A program made the translations under genes and the position numbers. A stretch of 5,348 bases of DNA from Porticoccaceae bacterium (GTDB lineage: Bacteria > Pseudomonadota > Gammaproteobacteria > Pseudomonadales > Porticoccaceae): assembly GCA_017858295.1 (NCBI GenBank), contig JAFMBU010000119.1, positions 1-5,348 of the forward strand. Direction: 5' to 3'. The notes under the pieces were generated by a model. That model saw only the letters and a list, made by a program, of their open reading frames with translations, did no database searches and was not told the DNA's origin. Shown piece after piece: positions 1 through 5,348 of the stretch (positions within the stretch are counted from its first letter, which is position 1; every line of letters begins with the position of its first letter).

Positions 1-13
1 GGAGCAGTAAGCG

Positions 14-3000
14 ATGGAGAATGAGCCCTCAGCCCGACCCAATGAAAGCTATGGCCTAATAGGCTGGTTCACCAAAAACCCAGTGGCCGCAAACCTGTTG
101 ATGGTTTTAGTGATCAGTACAGGGTTAATCTCTGCCCTCAATATCAGTAAAAATATGTTCCCCGTCGGTGATCTTGATCAGATCTCAATTTCAGCGGTGT
201 ATCCAGGTGCGGCCCCGATCGAAGTTGAGAAGGGCGTAATTCTGCCCATGGAGGCTGCACTTCAGGGTCTTAAGGGAATTAAAAAAATCAATTCAACCGC
301 AGGCCGTGATATGGCCAGTATCAATCTTGAAATAGAAAGTAATGAAGATATTCAAGAGGTTATGGCGCAGGTTGAAAATCGTATTGATAGCATTGTTAAT
401 TTTCCCGATGATCTAGAGCGGCCGACAGTGAGTCGTGCCACCATGGACGAAGCTCGCTGGGTAATGGGTGTGGCTGTCTATGGCGATATGGATGAGCGCA
501 CACGCAAGACTCTGGGTCAGGAGATGCGCGATGAAATGCTGTTATTGCCCGAGATAAAAAGCATTACTCTCTGGGGTGTGGATCCCTATGAAATTTCTAT
601 CGAGGTACAGGAGGACCGCCTCCGTGAATACAATCTGACCCTCAATGAGGTGGCTCAGGTATTGCGCAGTTCCTCTCTGGATTTGCCCGCTGGAATGATT
701 CGAACCTCTGAGGGCAATGTACTGGTGCGCACCCAGGGAAAGGCTTACACAGGTGAGAGTTTTGCTCGGCTAGTGGTGCGCAGTCAGCCTGATGGGACAA
801 AGCTATTGCTCAGTGATGTGGCGACGATTAAAGATGGTTTTGCCGAGTCTAATATGCTGGTGCGCTTTGATCGCCAGAATGCCTTTAACCTGGGTGTGTT
901 CGCCGTGGATGATCAGGATATTCTGACCATCAGCAAACAGGTTAAGCAGTATATCCAGGCTAAGGGTGAAACCCTTCCTGAGGGATTGCAGATAAGTGAG
1001 TTCTTTGACACCTCATTTCACCTCAGTGGCCGGCTAAATATGATGCTTGAAAATCTCGCTTTGGGTGCAGTATTGGTAGCGATTATTTTGGGGTTGTTTT
1101 TGAATTTGCATGTGGCTGGTTGGGTGATGCTTGGAATACCAGTGAGCTTTCTCGGGGCCTTTTGGCTAATGCCGATCAACCCCTATCCTGTGGATATTAA
1201 TGTACTGAGTCTATTCGCCTTTATTATGGTGCTGGGCTTGGTAGTGGACGATGCCATTGTGATTGGCGAGAGTATTTTCAGTCAGGCGAAAAAGGAATTT
1301 AAGGCGAAGTCTGCTGGGTCTGTTGAAGGTGATAGTCAGGACACTGCCTATAAAGCTTCGGTGGCAACCGTGATTGCCGGTGCCAAAAAGGTGGCTACTC
1401 CTTCGACCATAGGCGTGTTGACAACCATGGCGGCTTTTGCGCCGATATTATTTGTCGGCGGTGCTGCTGGGCCTTTCTTTGAAGCCATTGCTGTAGTGGT
1501 CATTCTCTGTCTGTTGTTTTCCCTGATTGAATCAAAGCTGATACTGCCCGCGCATTTAGTTGGGCTGGAGCTGGGTAAGGCGACTAAACCGCGAATGGCC
1601 ACTATTGAACGCTGGCAGCGCCATATAGGCGACGGACTCAGTCAGTTTGTCGAGCATCGCTATATTCCCTTTTTAAAACGCTGCCTAGATTATCGCTATG
1701 CAACCCTGGCAGGTTTCTTGGCACTGCTGATTATTTCAATCAGCGCGGTGAATAGCGGCATAGCACGATTTGAATTCTTTCCCAATGTGCCCGGTGATGG
1801 TGTGCAGGCGCAAATTATTATGCAAGACGGCGCATCAATGGAAAATTTACAGGAGACCTTGACTCGTGTGGAAGCCGCGGCCTATGAGGTTGATGCGGAG
1901 TATCGCAGCAGCCACCCAGGCAGTAAGGGATTGATAGAGCATATTGTTTTTTATACTGAGTCGGATGTGCAGGCTATGTTTATGCTCTCCTTGACCCATT
2001 CCGAAGATCGTAGTCTCGACGGTTTTGAAATTGAAAAGCTCTGGCGGGATAAGGTTGGCAACTTACCCAATGTCCGCAAGCAGCGTTATTACGCTGGCAC
2101 CAATGCCGGTGGCGGTGCAAAAATCAACTTGACTCTGTCAGGCTCAGATCCAGAGCAGTTAACCTTGGCTGGAGCTGCCTTGGCGGAAAAGCTTGGGGAG
2201 TACAACGGTGTCTTTGATATTTACAACTCCCAGGGCGCTGGCAGCCGCGAAATTCTAATTGGCCTTAAGCCTAATGCCAGTCAATTGGGTATTAGTCTCG
2301 GGGATATAGCGCGTCAGGTACGTCAGGCGTTTTATGGCGAAGAAGTGCAGCGCCTGCAGCGCGGTGCCGATACCTTAAAGGTTATGGTGCGCTACCCCAT
2401 TGAAGAGCGCAGTTCTATTGCTACCCTTGAAAATATGCATATCCGCACCGCCAGCGGCCAAGTTATAGCTATTGGCGAGGTGGCGGATATTCGCTTGGGT
2501 CTCGGTCTGACAGCCATATCGCGAATAGATCGGCAACGCACTGTGACTATTAGCGCTGATGTGGATTCGAGCAAAGCGCAAAGTGGCGCGGTAATAGCAG
2601 ATCTAACCACGGAGTTTATTCCTCAATTGTTAGCGCGCTATTCAGGGGTTAAGTTTGGTTTAGGGGGTGCTAGTCAGGAAGAGCAAACTCTAATGAAACG
2701 TATGATTTTGGGTTTTGTGGCCTCGCTGTTTCTGATTTATGCACTGCTGGCAGTACCATTAAAATCCTATGTGCAGCCCCTAGTGATTATGGCTGTGATT
2801 CCCTTTGGCTTTATTGGTGCTGTGGTCGGGCATATTATTTTTGATGTATCCATCAGCATGCTATCGATCTTTGGCTTGGTTGCTCTGGCTGGGGTAGTGG
2901 TGAACGACAGTTTGATACTGGTGGAATTTGTTAATCGGGGTCGTGCCGACAAACTGAGTATTGATGACTCACTTATGGGTGCTGGCAGGCAGCGTTTTAG

Positions 3001-3223
3001 AGCGATTTTACTCACCACCATGACTACCTTTGTGGGGCTGTTGCCGATGTTATTTGAAACCAGCACCCAGGCGCAGTTTGTGATTCCCATGGCACTCTCC
3101 CTGAGTTTTGGTATTGTCTTTGCTACCACTATTACGCTGATTTTGATTCCCTGTCTCTATCGGGTTATCTACGATTTGCGTGATTCGAAGCGCTTTGTTG
3201 AGCCTCGGTTAGCGGCTGATTAA
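14..3223 (+). CDS. RND-family efflux transporter permease subunit (AcrB-like)
   Basis: This is a proton-driven inner-membrane exporter, probably the pump of a tripartite RND complex with a periplasmic adaptor and an outer-membrane channel. The 1069-residue product is slightly longer than E. coli AcrB (1049) and has the duplicated RND layout. TM1 is at about 22-42, the first periplasmic porter/docking region at 43-340, and TM2-TM6 at about 344-510. TM7 is at about 562-582, the second periplasmic region at 583-893, and TM8-TM12 at about 896-1046. TM4 carries the proton-relay pair Asp412-Asp413 in GLVVDDAIVIGE, matching AcrB Asp407/Asp408. In TM10 the motif GVVVNDSLILVEF has Asn964 where AcrB has Lys940. 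The TM4-TM5 cytoplasmic loop is about 17 residues longer than in AcrB. The start is secure: an in-frame TAA lies at 8-10, GGAG at 1-4 sits 9 nt upstream of the ATG, and TM1 begins soon after. Substrate cannot be told. Export of drugs, dyes, detergents or lipophilic metabolites is the family expectation. Confidence 0.95.
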   Translation: MENEPSARPNESYGLIGWFTKNPVAANLLMVLVISTGLISALNISKNMFPVGDLDQISISAVYPGAAPIEVEKGVILPMEAALQGLKGIKKINSTAGRDMASINLEIESNEDIQEVMAQVENRIDSIVNFPDDLERPTVSRATMDEARWVMGVAVYGDMDERTRKTLGQEMRDEMLLLPEIKSITLWGVDPYEISIEVQEDRLREYNLTLNEVAQVLRSSSLDLPAGMIRTSEGNVLVRTQGKAYTGESFARLVVRSQPDGTKLLLSDVATIKDGFAESNMLVRFDRQNAFNLGVFAVDDQDILTISKQVKQYIQAKGETLPEGLQISEFFDTSFHLSGRLNMMLENLALGAVLVAIILGLFLNLHVAGWVMLGIPVSFLGAFWLMPINPYPVDINVLSLFAFIMVLGLVVDDAIVIGESIFSQAKKEFKAKSAGSVEGDSQDTAYKASVATVIAGAKKVATPSTIGVLTTMAAFAPILFVGGAAGPFFEAIAVVVILCLLFSLIESKLILPAHLVGLELGKATKPRMATIERWQRHIGDGLSQFVEHRYIPFLKRCLDYRYATLAGFLALLIISISAVNSGIARFEFFPNVPGDGVQAQIIMQDGASMENLQETLTRVEAAAYEVDAEYRSSHPGSKGLIEHIVFYTESDVQAMFMLSLTHSEDRSLDGFEIEKLWRDKVGNLPNVRKQRYYAGTNAGGGAKINLTLSGSDPEQLTLAGAALAEKLGEYNGVFDIYNSQGAGSREILIGLKPNASQLGISLGDIARQVRQAFYGEEVQRLQRGADTLKVMVRYPIEERSSIATLENMHIRTASGQVIAIGEVADIRLGLGLTAISRIDRQRTVTISADVDSSKAQSGAVIADLTTEFIPQLLARYSGVKFGLGGASQEEQTLMKRMILGFVASLFLIYALLAVPLKSYVQPLVIMAVIPFGFIGAVVGHIIFDVSISMLSIFGLVALAGVVVNDSLILVEFVNRGRADKLSIDDSLMGAGRQRFRAILLTTMTTFVGLLPMLFETSTQAQFVIPMALSLSFGIVFATTITLILIPCLYRVIYDLRDSKRFVEPRLAAD

Positions 3224-3244
3224 TCTGCCTATCCAAGCTATTTG

Positions 3245-3270
3245 AAAAGCCTGCACAACGCGGGCTTTGT
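3245..3270 (+). terminator. terminator-like hairpin after the RND gene
   Basis: Arms AAAGCCTGC (3246-3254) and GCGGGCTTT (3260-3268) form a 9-bp stem with one G-T wobble around the 5-base loop ACAAC. The hairpin lies 22 bases after the RND stop. Only three T residues (in the right arm) and TTTGT follow, so the U-tract is weak and termination may be partial. It suggests that the efflux gene and ribA-hisF are separate transcription units. Confidence 0.5.
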
Positions 3271-3273
3271 CGC

Positions 3274-3279
3274 TACAAT
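3274..3279 (+). promoter_or_regulatory. possible -10 box of a ribA-hisF promoter
   Basis: TACAAT matches the sigma-70 -10 consensus at five of six bases. It lies 20 bases before the ribA ribosome binding site, so a transcript would have a leader of roughly 20-25 nt. No good -35 exists at 16-18 nt spacing: the hexamer at 17 nt, CTGCAC, matches only two consensus bases and lies inside the preceding hairpin. The nearby TTGAAA at 3242-3247 is about 26 nt away, which is too far. The 86-bp gap is too short for an FMN riboswitch, and none is visible. Confidence 0.3.
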
Positions 3280-3299
3280 ACGCGGCTGAATACTATCTT

Positions 3300-3304
3300 G
3301 GAGA
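3300..3304 (+). promoter_or_regulatory. ribosome binding site that fixes the ribA start at GTG 3310
   Basis: GGAGA lies 5 nt upstream of the GTG at 3310, an ordinary spacing. It sits inside the first codons of the longer TTG-start reading (3298), so it cannot serve that start. The GTG start is therefore preferred, and it also gives the same N-terminal register as E. coli RibA. Confidence 0.75.
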
Positions 3305-3309
3305 AAGCC

Positions 3310-3906
3310 GTGGCGCTTCGCTTTATCGAATCCTCAAAGTTGCCCACTCGCTGGGGCACTTTTGATATCCATGGTTTTGAAGATCCCTTTAAAGGCAAAG
3401 AGCATATCGCTATTAGTATGGGCGACTGTGCCAGCGATGAGCCTCTGTTAATTCGAATTCACTCGGAATGCCTGACTGGTGATGCCTTGGGCAGCCTCCG
3501 CTGTGACTGCGGCGAACAGTTGCAGGAAGCGATGAAACGCATCTCTGAAAAGGGTCGCGGTGCGATTCTCTATCTGCGCCAAGAGGGTCGAGGTATTGGC
3601 CTAGTGAATAAAATTCGCGCTTACAATCTTCAGGACCAGGGTGCTGACACGGTGGAAGCTAACGAGCGTTTGGGCTTTGGTGCTGATATGCGTGATTATT
3701 CTATCTGTGCCTCAATGCTCGAACATCTGGGTGCCACGGAAGTCAGGTTGATGACCAATAACCCGCGGAAAATTGACGCGCTTAGAGCTCTGGGTATTAA
3801 TGTGGTTGAGCGGGAGCCAATTCAGGCTAATAGCAATCCCCACAATGTTCAGTATCTGTCTACCAAGGCGGGCAAATTAGGCCATATGTTTAAGGACGAA
3901 AAATGA
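3310..3906 (+). CDS. ribA: GTP cyclohydrolase II
   Basis: RibA opens the imidazole ring of GTP and releases formate and pyrophosphate. The product is 2,5-diamino-6-ribosylamino-4(3H)-pyrimidinone 5'-phosphate, the first step of riboflavin synthesis in the cytoplasm. The 198-residue chain matches the length and register of stand-alone E. coli RibA (196). Zinc ligands Cys54, Cys65 and Cys67 lie in HSECLTGDALGSLRCDCG (residues 51-68). RQEGRGIGL (90-98) is the conserved GTP/phosphate-binding stretch. Tyr105, Asp126 and Arg128 fall at the catalytic positions known from E. coli, and VRLMTNNPRKIDAL is also typical. There is no fused DHBP synthase (RibB) domain. A TTG at 3298 would add four residues (MEKA), but the GGAGA at 3300-3304 and the alignment favour the GTG at 3310. 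The stop overlaps the hisF start by ATGA. Isolation from other rib genes is common for ribA. Confidence 0.96.
   Translation: MALRFIESSKLPTRWGTFDIHGFEDPFKGKEHIAISMGDCASDEPLLIRIHSECLTGDALGSLRCDCGEQLQEAMKRISEKGRGAILYLRQEGRGIGLVNKIRAYNLQDQGADTVEANERLGFGADMRDYSICASMLEHLGATEVRLMTNNPRKIDALRALGINVVEREPIQANSNPHNVQYLSTKAGKLGHMFKDEK
3892..3906 (+). promoter_or_regulatory. hisF ribosome binding site and ATGA stop/start overlap with ribA
   Basis: AAGGA at 3892-3896 lies inside the last ribA codons, 6 nt before the hisF ATG (3903-3905). The ATG shares bases with the ribA TGA (3904-3906). This is the classical arrangement for translational coupling by re-initiation, and it places both genes on one mRNA. 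Confidence 0.85.
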
Positions 3907-4673
3907 GTCTGGCAAAACGTATTATTCCCTGTCTCGATGTGGATAAAGGTCGTGTTGTAAAAGGCGTGCAGTTTGTCGATATTCGCGATGCTGGGGACCC
4001 TGTAGAAGTGGCCCGTCGTTACAATGAGCAGGGTGCTGATGAAATTACTTTTCTCGACATTACCGCCAGTCATGAAGCCCGTGATACCACATTGCACACA
4101 GTTGAGCGTATGGCTGGGCAGGTGTTTATTCCCCTGACCGTTGGTGGTGGTGTCCGTGAGTTACAGGATATCCGCAATCTGCTAAATGCCGGGGCCGATA
4201 AGGTGGCAATTAATTCCGCCGCCATTCACAACCCAGAATTCGTCCGCGAAGCAGCTCAGCGTTTTGGTTCCCAGTGCATAGTGGTGGCCATAGATGCGAA
4301 ACAGGTTGAGAGTGATAGTGAGTCCCGTTGGGAAATATTTACCCACGGTGGACGCAAGCCTACCGGGATTAATGCGATTGAATGGGCGGAGAAAATGACG
4401 GCCTACGGTGCTGGTGAGATTTTGCTGACCAGCATGGATCGGGATGGCACTAAAAATGGTTTTGATCTGGATCTGACATCGCGGATTAGCGATGCGGTAA
4501 ATGTGCCGGTGATCGCCTCTGGTGGTGTGGGCAATCTCCAGCATCTGGTGGATGGTATTGTTCAGGGCAAGGCCGATGCTGTTCTAGCCGCAAGTATTTT
4601 TCACTTTGGTGAGCATACTGTGCCTGAGGCGAAGCGTTATATGGCCGAGCGCGGTGTTACTGTCCGTCTCTGA
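3903..4673 (+). CDS. hisF: imidazole glycerol phosphate synthase, cyclase subunit
   Basis: HisF pairs with the glutaminase HisH. It uses the ammonia HisH releases to turn PRFAR into imidazole glycerol phosphate (to histidine) and AICAR (to purines). The 256-residue chain is full family length and folds as a (beta/alpha)8 barrel. The start MSLAKRIIPCLDVDKGRVVKG is canonical and carries catalytic Asp12. The second catalytic acid is Asp131 in VVAIDAK. These match Asp11 and Asp130 of Thermotoga HisF. Phosphate-binding glycine loops are LTVGGGVRE (78-86) and ASGGVG (205-210), and LLTSMDRDGTKNG (174-186) is also diagnostic. The reading frame is intact to the TGA. In many gammaproteobacteria hisF sits behind hisH and hisA. 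Here it is the second gene of a pair with ribA, and neither hisH nor hisA is in the window. No convincing terminator follows, and the transcript would run into the repeat region. Confidence 0.97.
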   Translation: MSLAKRIIPCLDVDKGRVVKGVQFVDIRDAGDPVEVARRYNEQGADEITFLDITASHEARDTTLHTVERMAGQVFIPLTVGGGVRELQDIRNLLNAGADKVAINSAAIHNPEFVREAAQRFGSQCIVVAIDAKQVESDSESRWEIFTHGGRKPTGINAIEWAEKMTAYGAGEILLTSMDRDGTKNGFDLDLTSRISDAVNVPVIASGGVGNLQHLVDGIVQGKADAVLAASIFHFGEHTVPEAKRYMAERGVTVRL

Positions 4674-4718
4674 TTGCCTGTTTCTGGGTTCAGTTGAAGG
4701 ATCTGGTGGTTGCTGGTT

Positions 4719-4747
4719 GAGATCCCTCCACTTCGGTCGGGATGACA
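4719..4747 (+). repeat. palindromic dispersed-repeat-like motif at the left edge of the array
   Basis: The stretch begins GAGATCCCTCC and ends GGTCGGGATGACA. ATCCC (4722-4726) pairs with GGGAT (4739-4743), and CC (4728-4729) with GG (4735-4736), around loop ACTTC. On the minus strand it starts TGTCATCCCGACCG and ends GGATCTC. From memory, this is the general form of an intergenic repeat seen many times per genome in diverse bacteria, and it yields the spurious peptide CHPDRSGGIS when translated. The last 14 bases are also the start of the first tandem unit. The 45 bases between hisF and this motif (4674-4718) hold nothing I can identify. Confidence 0.6.
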
Positions 4748-4948
4748 GCGAGGGACGGCCGGGATAACAGCGTGGGGCGGCCGGGATAACAGAGTTGGGC
4801 GGTCGGGATAACAGAGTTGGGCGGTCGGGATAACAGAGTTGGGCGGTCGGGATGACAGTGTTGGGTGGTCGGAATGACGGTGCTGCGCGGCAGGGATGGC
4901 GATGCGGCGCGGTGAGAATGACGGTGCGGTCAGGATAACAAGTGCTAG
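4734..4948 (+). repeat. 22-bp tandem repeat array, about ten units
   Basis: Units start at 4734, 4756, 4778, 4800, 4822, 4844, 4866, 4888 and 4910 with exact 22-bp spacing. A tenth starts at 4927, after a ninth shortened to 17 bp. The consensus is a 15-base core, CGGTCGGGATAACAG, followed by the 7-base tail AGTTGGG. Units 4 and 5 are identical and unit 3 differs by one base. Units 1, 2 and 6 differ at a few positions, and units 7-10 are progressively diverged. Units 2-5 and 10 have ATAAC in the core, and units 1, 6, 7 and 9 have ATGAC. There are no spacers, so it is not a CRISPR array. The conserved centre and decayed right side fit repeated slippage or unequal exchange in a minisatellite. 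No coding or protein-binding role is evident. Confidence 0.93.
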
Positions 4949-4984
4949 TGAAACAGTTGATAGCACAGTCTGTCATTCTCAGCG
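4910..4984. repeat. nested inverted repeat (large hairpin) at the right end of the array
   Basis: The outer arms are 4910-4924 (CGGTGAGAATGACGG) and 4970-4984. They are complementary at 13 of 15 positions, including an unbroken 10-bp block, TGAGAATGAC (4913-4922) with GTCATTCTCA (4972-4981). Inside lies a second perfect 6-bp pair, GTGCTA (4942-4947) with TAGCAC (4961-4966), around a 13-base loop. The left outer arm is tandem unit 9, so the right arm is an inverted copy of the repeat core. No T-run follows on either strand, so this is not a standard intrinsic terminator. It could still act as a structured 3' end for either convergent transcript. Confidence 0.7.
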
Positions 4985-5001
4985 GAACCGGCGGGCCTCT
5001 C
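4971..5001 (+). repeat. inverted, diverged copy of the left palindromic motif
   Basis: The stretch starts TGTCATTCTCAGCGG and ends GGGCCTCTC. The left motif (4719-4747) read on the minus strand starts TGTCATCCCGACCG and ends GGATCTC. The two share the opening TGTCAT, several interior bases and the terminal CTC, roughly 60 percent by eye with small gaps. This would make 4719-5001 a unit bounded by inverted copies of one repeat type. The TGTCATTCTC part is firm because it pairs with tandem unit 9. Homology of the rest is tentative. Confidence 0.4.
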
Positions 5002-5022
5002 GATTCTTGCTACTGATTATTA

Positions 5023-5319
5023 CTACTTAGCCCCAGCCGCTCTAAGTGCCGCAACATACTCCATACCATGTCCATGCTCAGAGGCTACTTCGGCCATAGT
5101 CTTACCATCTGGGTTGGTGGCGTTGAGGTCATATCCAGCTTCTTTGAAAAACCCTAAAAAGGTTACAAAGTTATCTATATTCATCCCGCGATAGGTTTTT
5201 TCCAACAGGTGGAAGTCAGTGCTCACTCCGGCTGGTGCTTTATATTCTAGGAAGCTTTTTACTCGCTCATCATCAAAGACTTCGCCTAGGACCTTCTCTT
5301 TATCTTTCTTCAGTGACAT
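5023..5319 (-). CDS. PA4642-family-like small protein of unknown function
   Basis: A complete 98-residue soluble protein with no signal peptide or membrane segment, rich in charged residues. The N-terminal half (about 1-45) contains GEVFDDERVKSFLEYKAPAGV and DFHLLEKTYRGM. From memory this resembles the Pseudomonas PA4642 family, which has no known function. The C-terminal half (about 50-98) reads like one ankyrin repeat with its lead-in: a helix ending FFKEAGYDLNATNPDGKT, then MAEVASEHGH and YVAALRAAGA. The ATG (5319-5317) is preceded by AGGGA (5329-5325 on this strand) at 5-nt spacing, which supports the start. It converges on hisF, 349 bp apart, with the repeat array between. No terminator with a T-run follows the stop. 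Upstream sequence in the window is too short to judge a promoter. Confidence is high that this is a gene and moderate for the family. Confidence 0.85.
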   Translation of the reverse strand: MSLKKDKEKVLGEVFDDERVKSFLEYKAPAGVSTDFHLLEKTYRGMNIDNFVTFLGFFKEAGYDLNATNPDGKTMAEVASEHGHGMEYVAALRAAGAK

Positions 5320-5348
5320 GATTTTCCCTAATTCTTTACAGTAGTTCG

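Noticed and set aside
1..24. Possible 3' end of an upstream membrane-fusion-protein gene
   Set aside because: TAA at 8-10 and TGA at 22-24 (reading GAVSDGE then stop) are both plausible ends. Only 2-7 codons are visible, so neither frame can be chosen and no gene can be supported.
1348..1602. Minus-strand open frame inside the RND gene
   Set aside because: It lies wholly inside a well-supported gene and has no recognisable motifs.
2375..2610. Two overlapping minus-strand open frames inside the RND gene
   Set aside because: They are shadows of the plus-strand coding sequence with no protein family resemblance.
2767..3129. 120-codon minus-strand open frame opposite RND TM9-TM12
   Set aside because: It is antisense to conserved membrane helices and is composition-driven, with no known domain.
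3298..3309. TTG start for ribA four codons upstream
   Set aside because: The ribosome binding site GGAGA overlaps these codons, and E. coli RibA aligns from the GTG at 3310.
3224..3309. FMN riboswitch before ribA
   Set aside because: The gap is too short for an RFN element and none of its conserved blocks is visible.
3849..4097. Minus-strand open frame across the ribA-hisF junction
   Set aside because: It is antisense to two certain genes and has no family features.
4182..4544. 120-codon minus-strand open frame inside hisF
   Set aside because: It is a shadow of hisF, with no motifs.
4674..4718. Intrinsic terminator directly after hisF
   Set aside because: No GC-rich stem followed by a T-run could be found here.
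4734..4948. CRISPR array or integron attC sites
   Set aside because: The units are directly adjacent without unique spacers, there are no cas or integrase genes, and attC core sites are absent.
4637..4966. Proline/arginine-rich minus-strand protein with CHPDRSGGIS
   Set aside because: It comes from translating the 22-bp repeats and the palindromic motif, a familiar source of false genes.

Overview
The window looks like a chromosomal segment of a free-living gammaproteobacterium. The RibA and HisF sequences are close to the gammaproteobacterial forms. The small minus-strand gene resembles the PA4642 family, which I know from Pseudomonas, Marinobacter and relatives. Base composition is near balanced. 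A marine Cellvibrionales/Pseudomonadales-type host would fit, but that placement is inference.

Layout. (1) 14-3223, plus: a complete RND-family inner-membrane efflux permease. It probably follows a membrane-fusion partner that lies off the left edge. (2) 3224-3309: a short gap with a terminator-like hairpin, then a -10-like box and a clear ribosome binding site. (3) 3310-3906, plus: ribA, GTP cyclohydrolase II, with every hallmark residue present. (4) 3903-4673, plus: hisF, the cyclase subunit of imidazole glycerol phosphate synthase. It overlaps ribA by ATGA, so the two are probably translationally coupled. (5) 4674-5022: a 349-bp gene-free gap between convergent genes, mostly filled by repeats. 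These are a palindromic motif of a dispersed-repeat type, about ten tandem copies of a 22-bp unit, and a nested inverted repeat. (6) 5023-5319, minus: a complete 98-residue PA4642-like protein of unknown function whose C-terminal half resembles a single ankyrin repeat.

The coding genes are conventional. RibA uses GTP to start riboflavin synthesis. HisF makes the histidine precursor IGP and releases AICAR, a purine-pathway intermediate, so the coupled pair touches purine metabolism from two sides. The efflux pump looks like a separate transcription unit. No defence system, mobile-element gene, CRISPR array or RNA gene was recognised. The least explained part of the window is the repeat-filled gap at 4719-5001.
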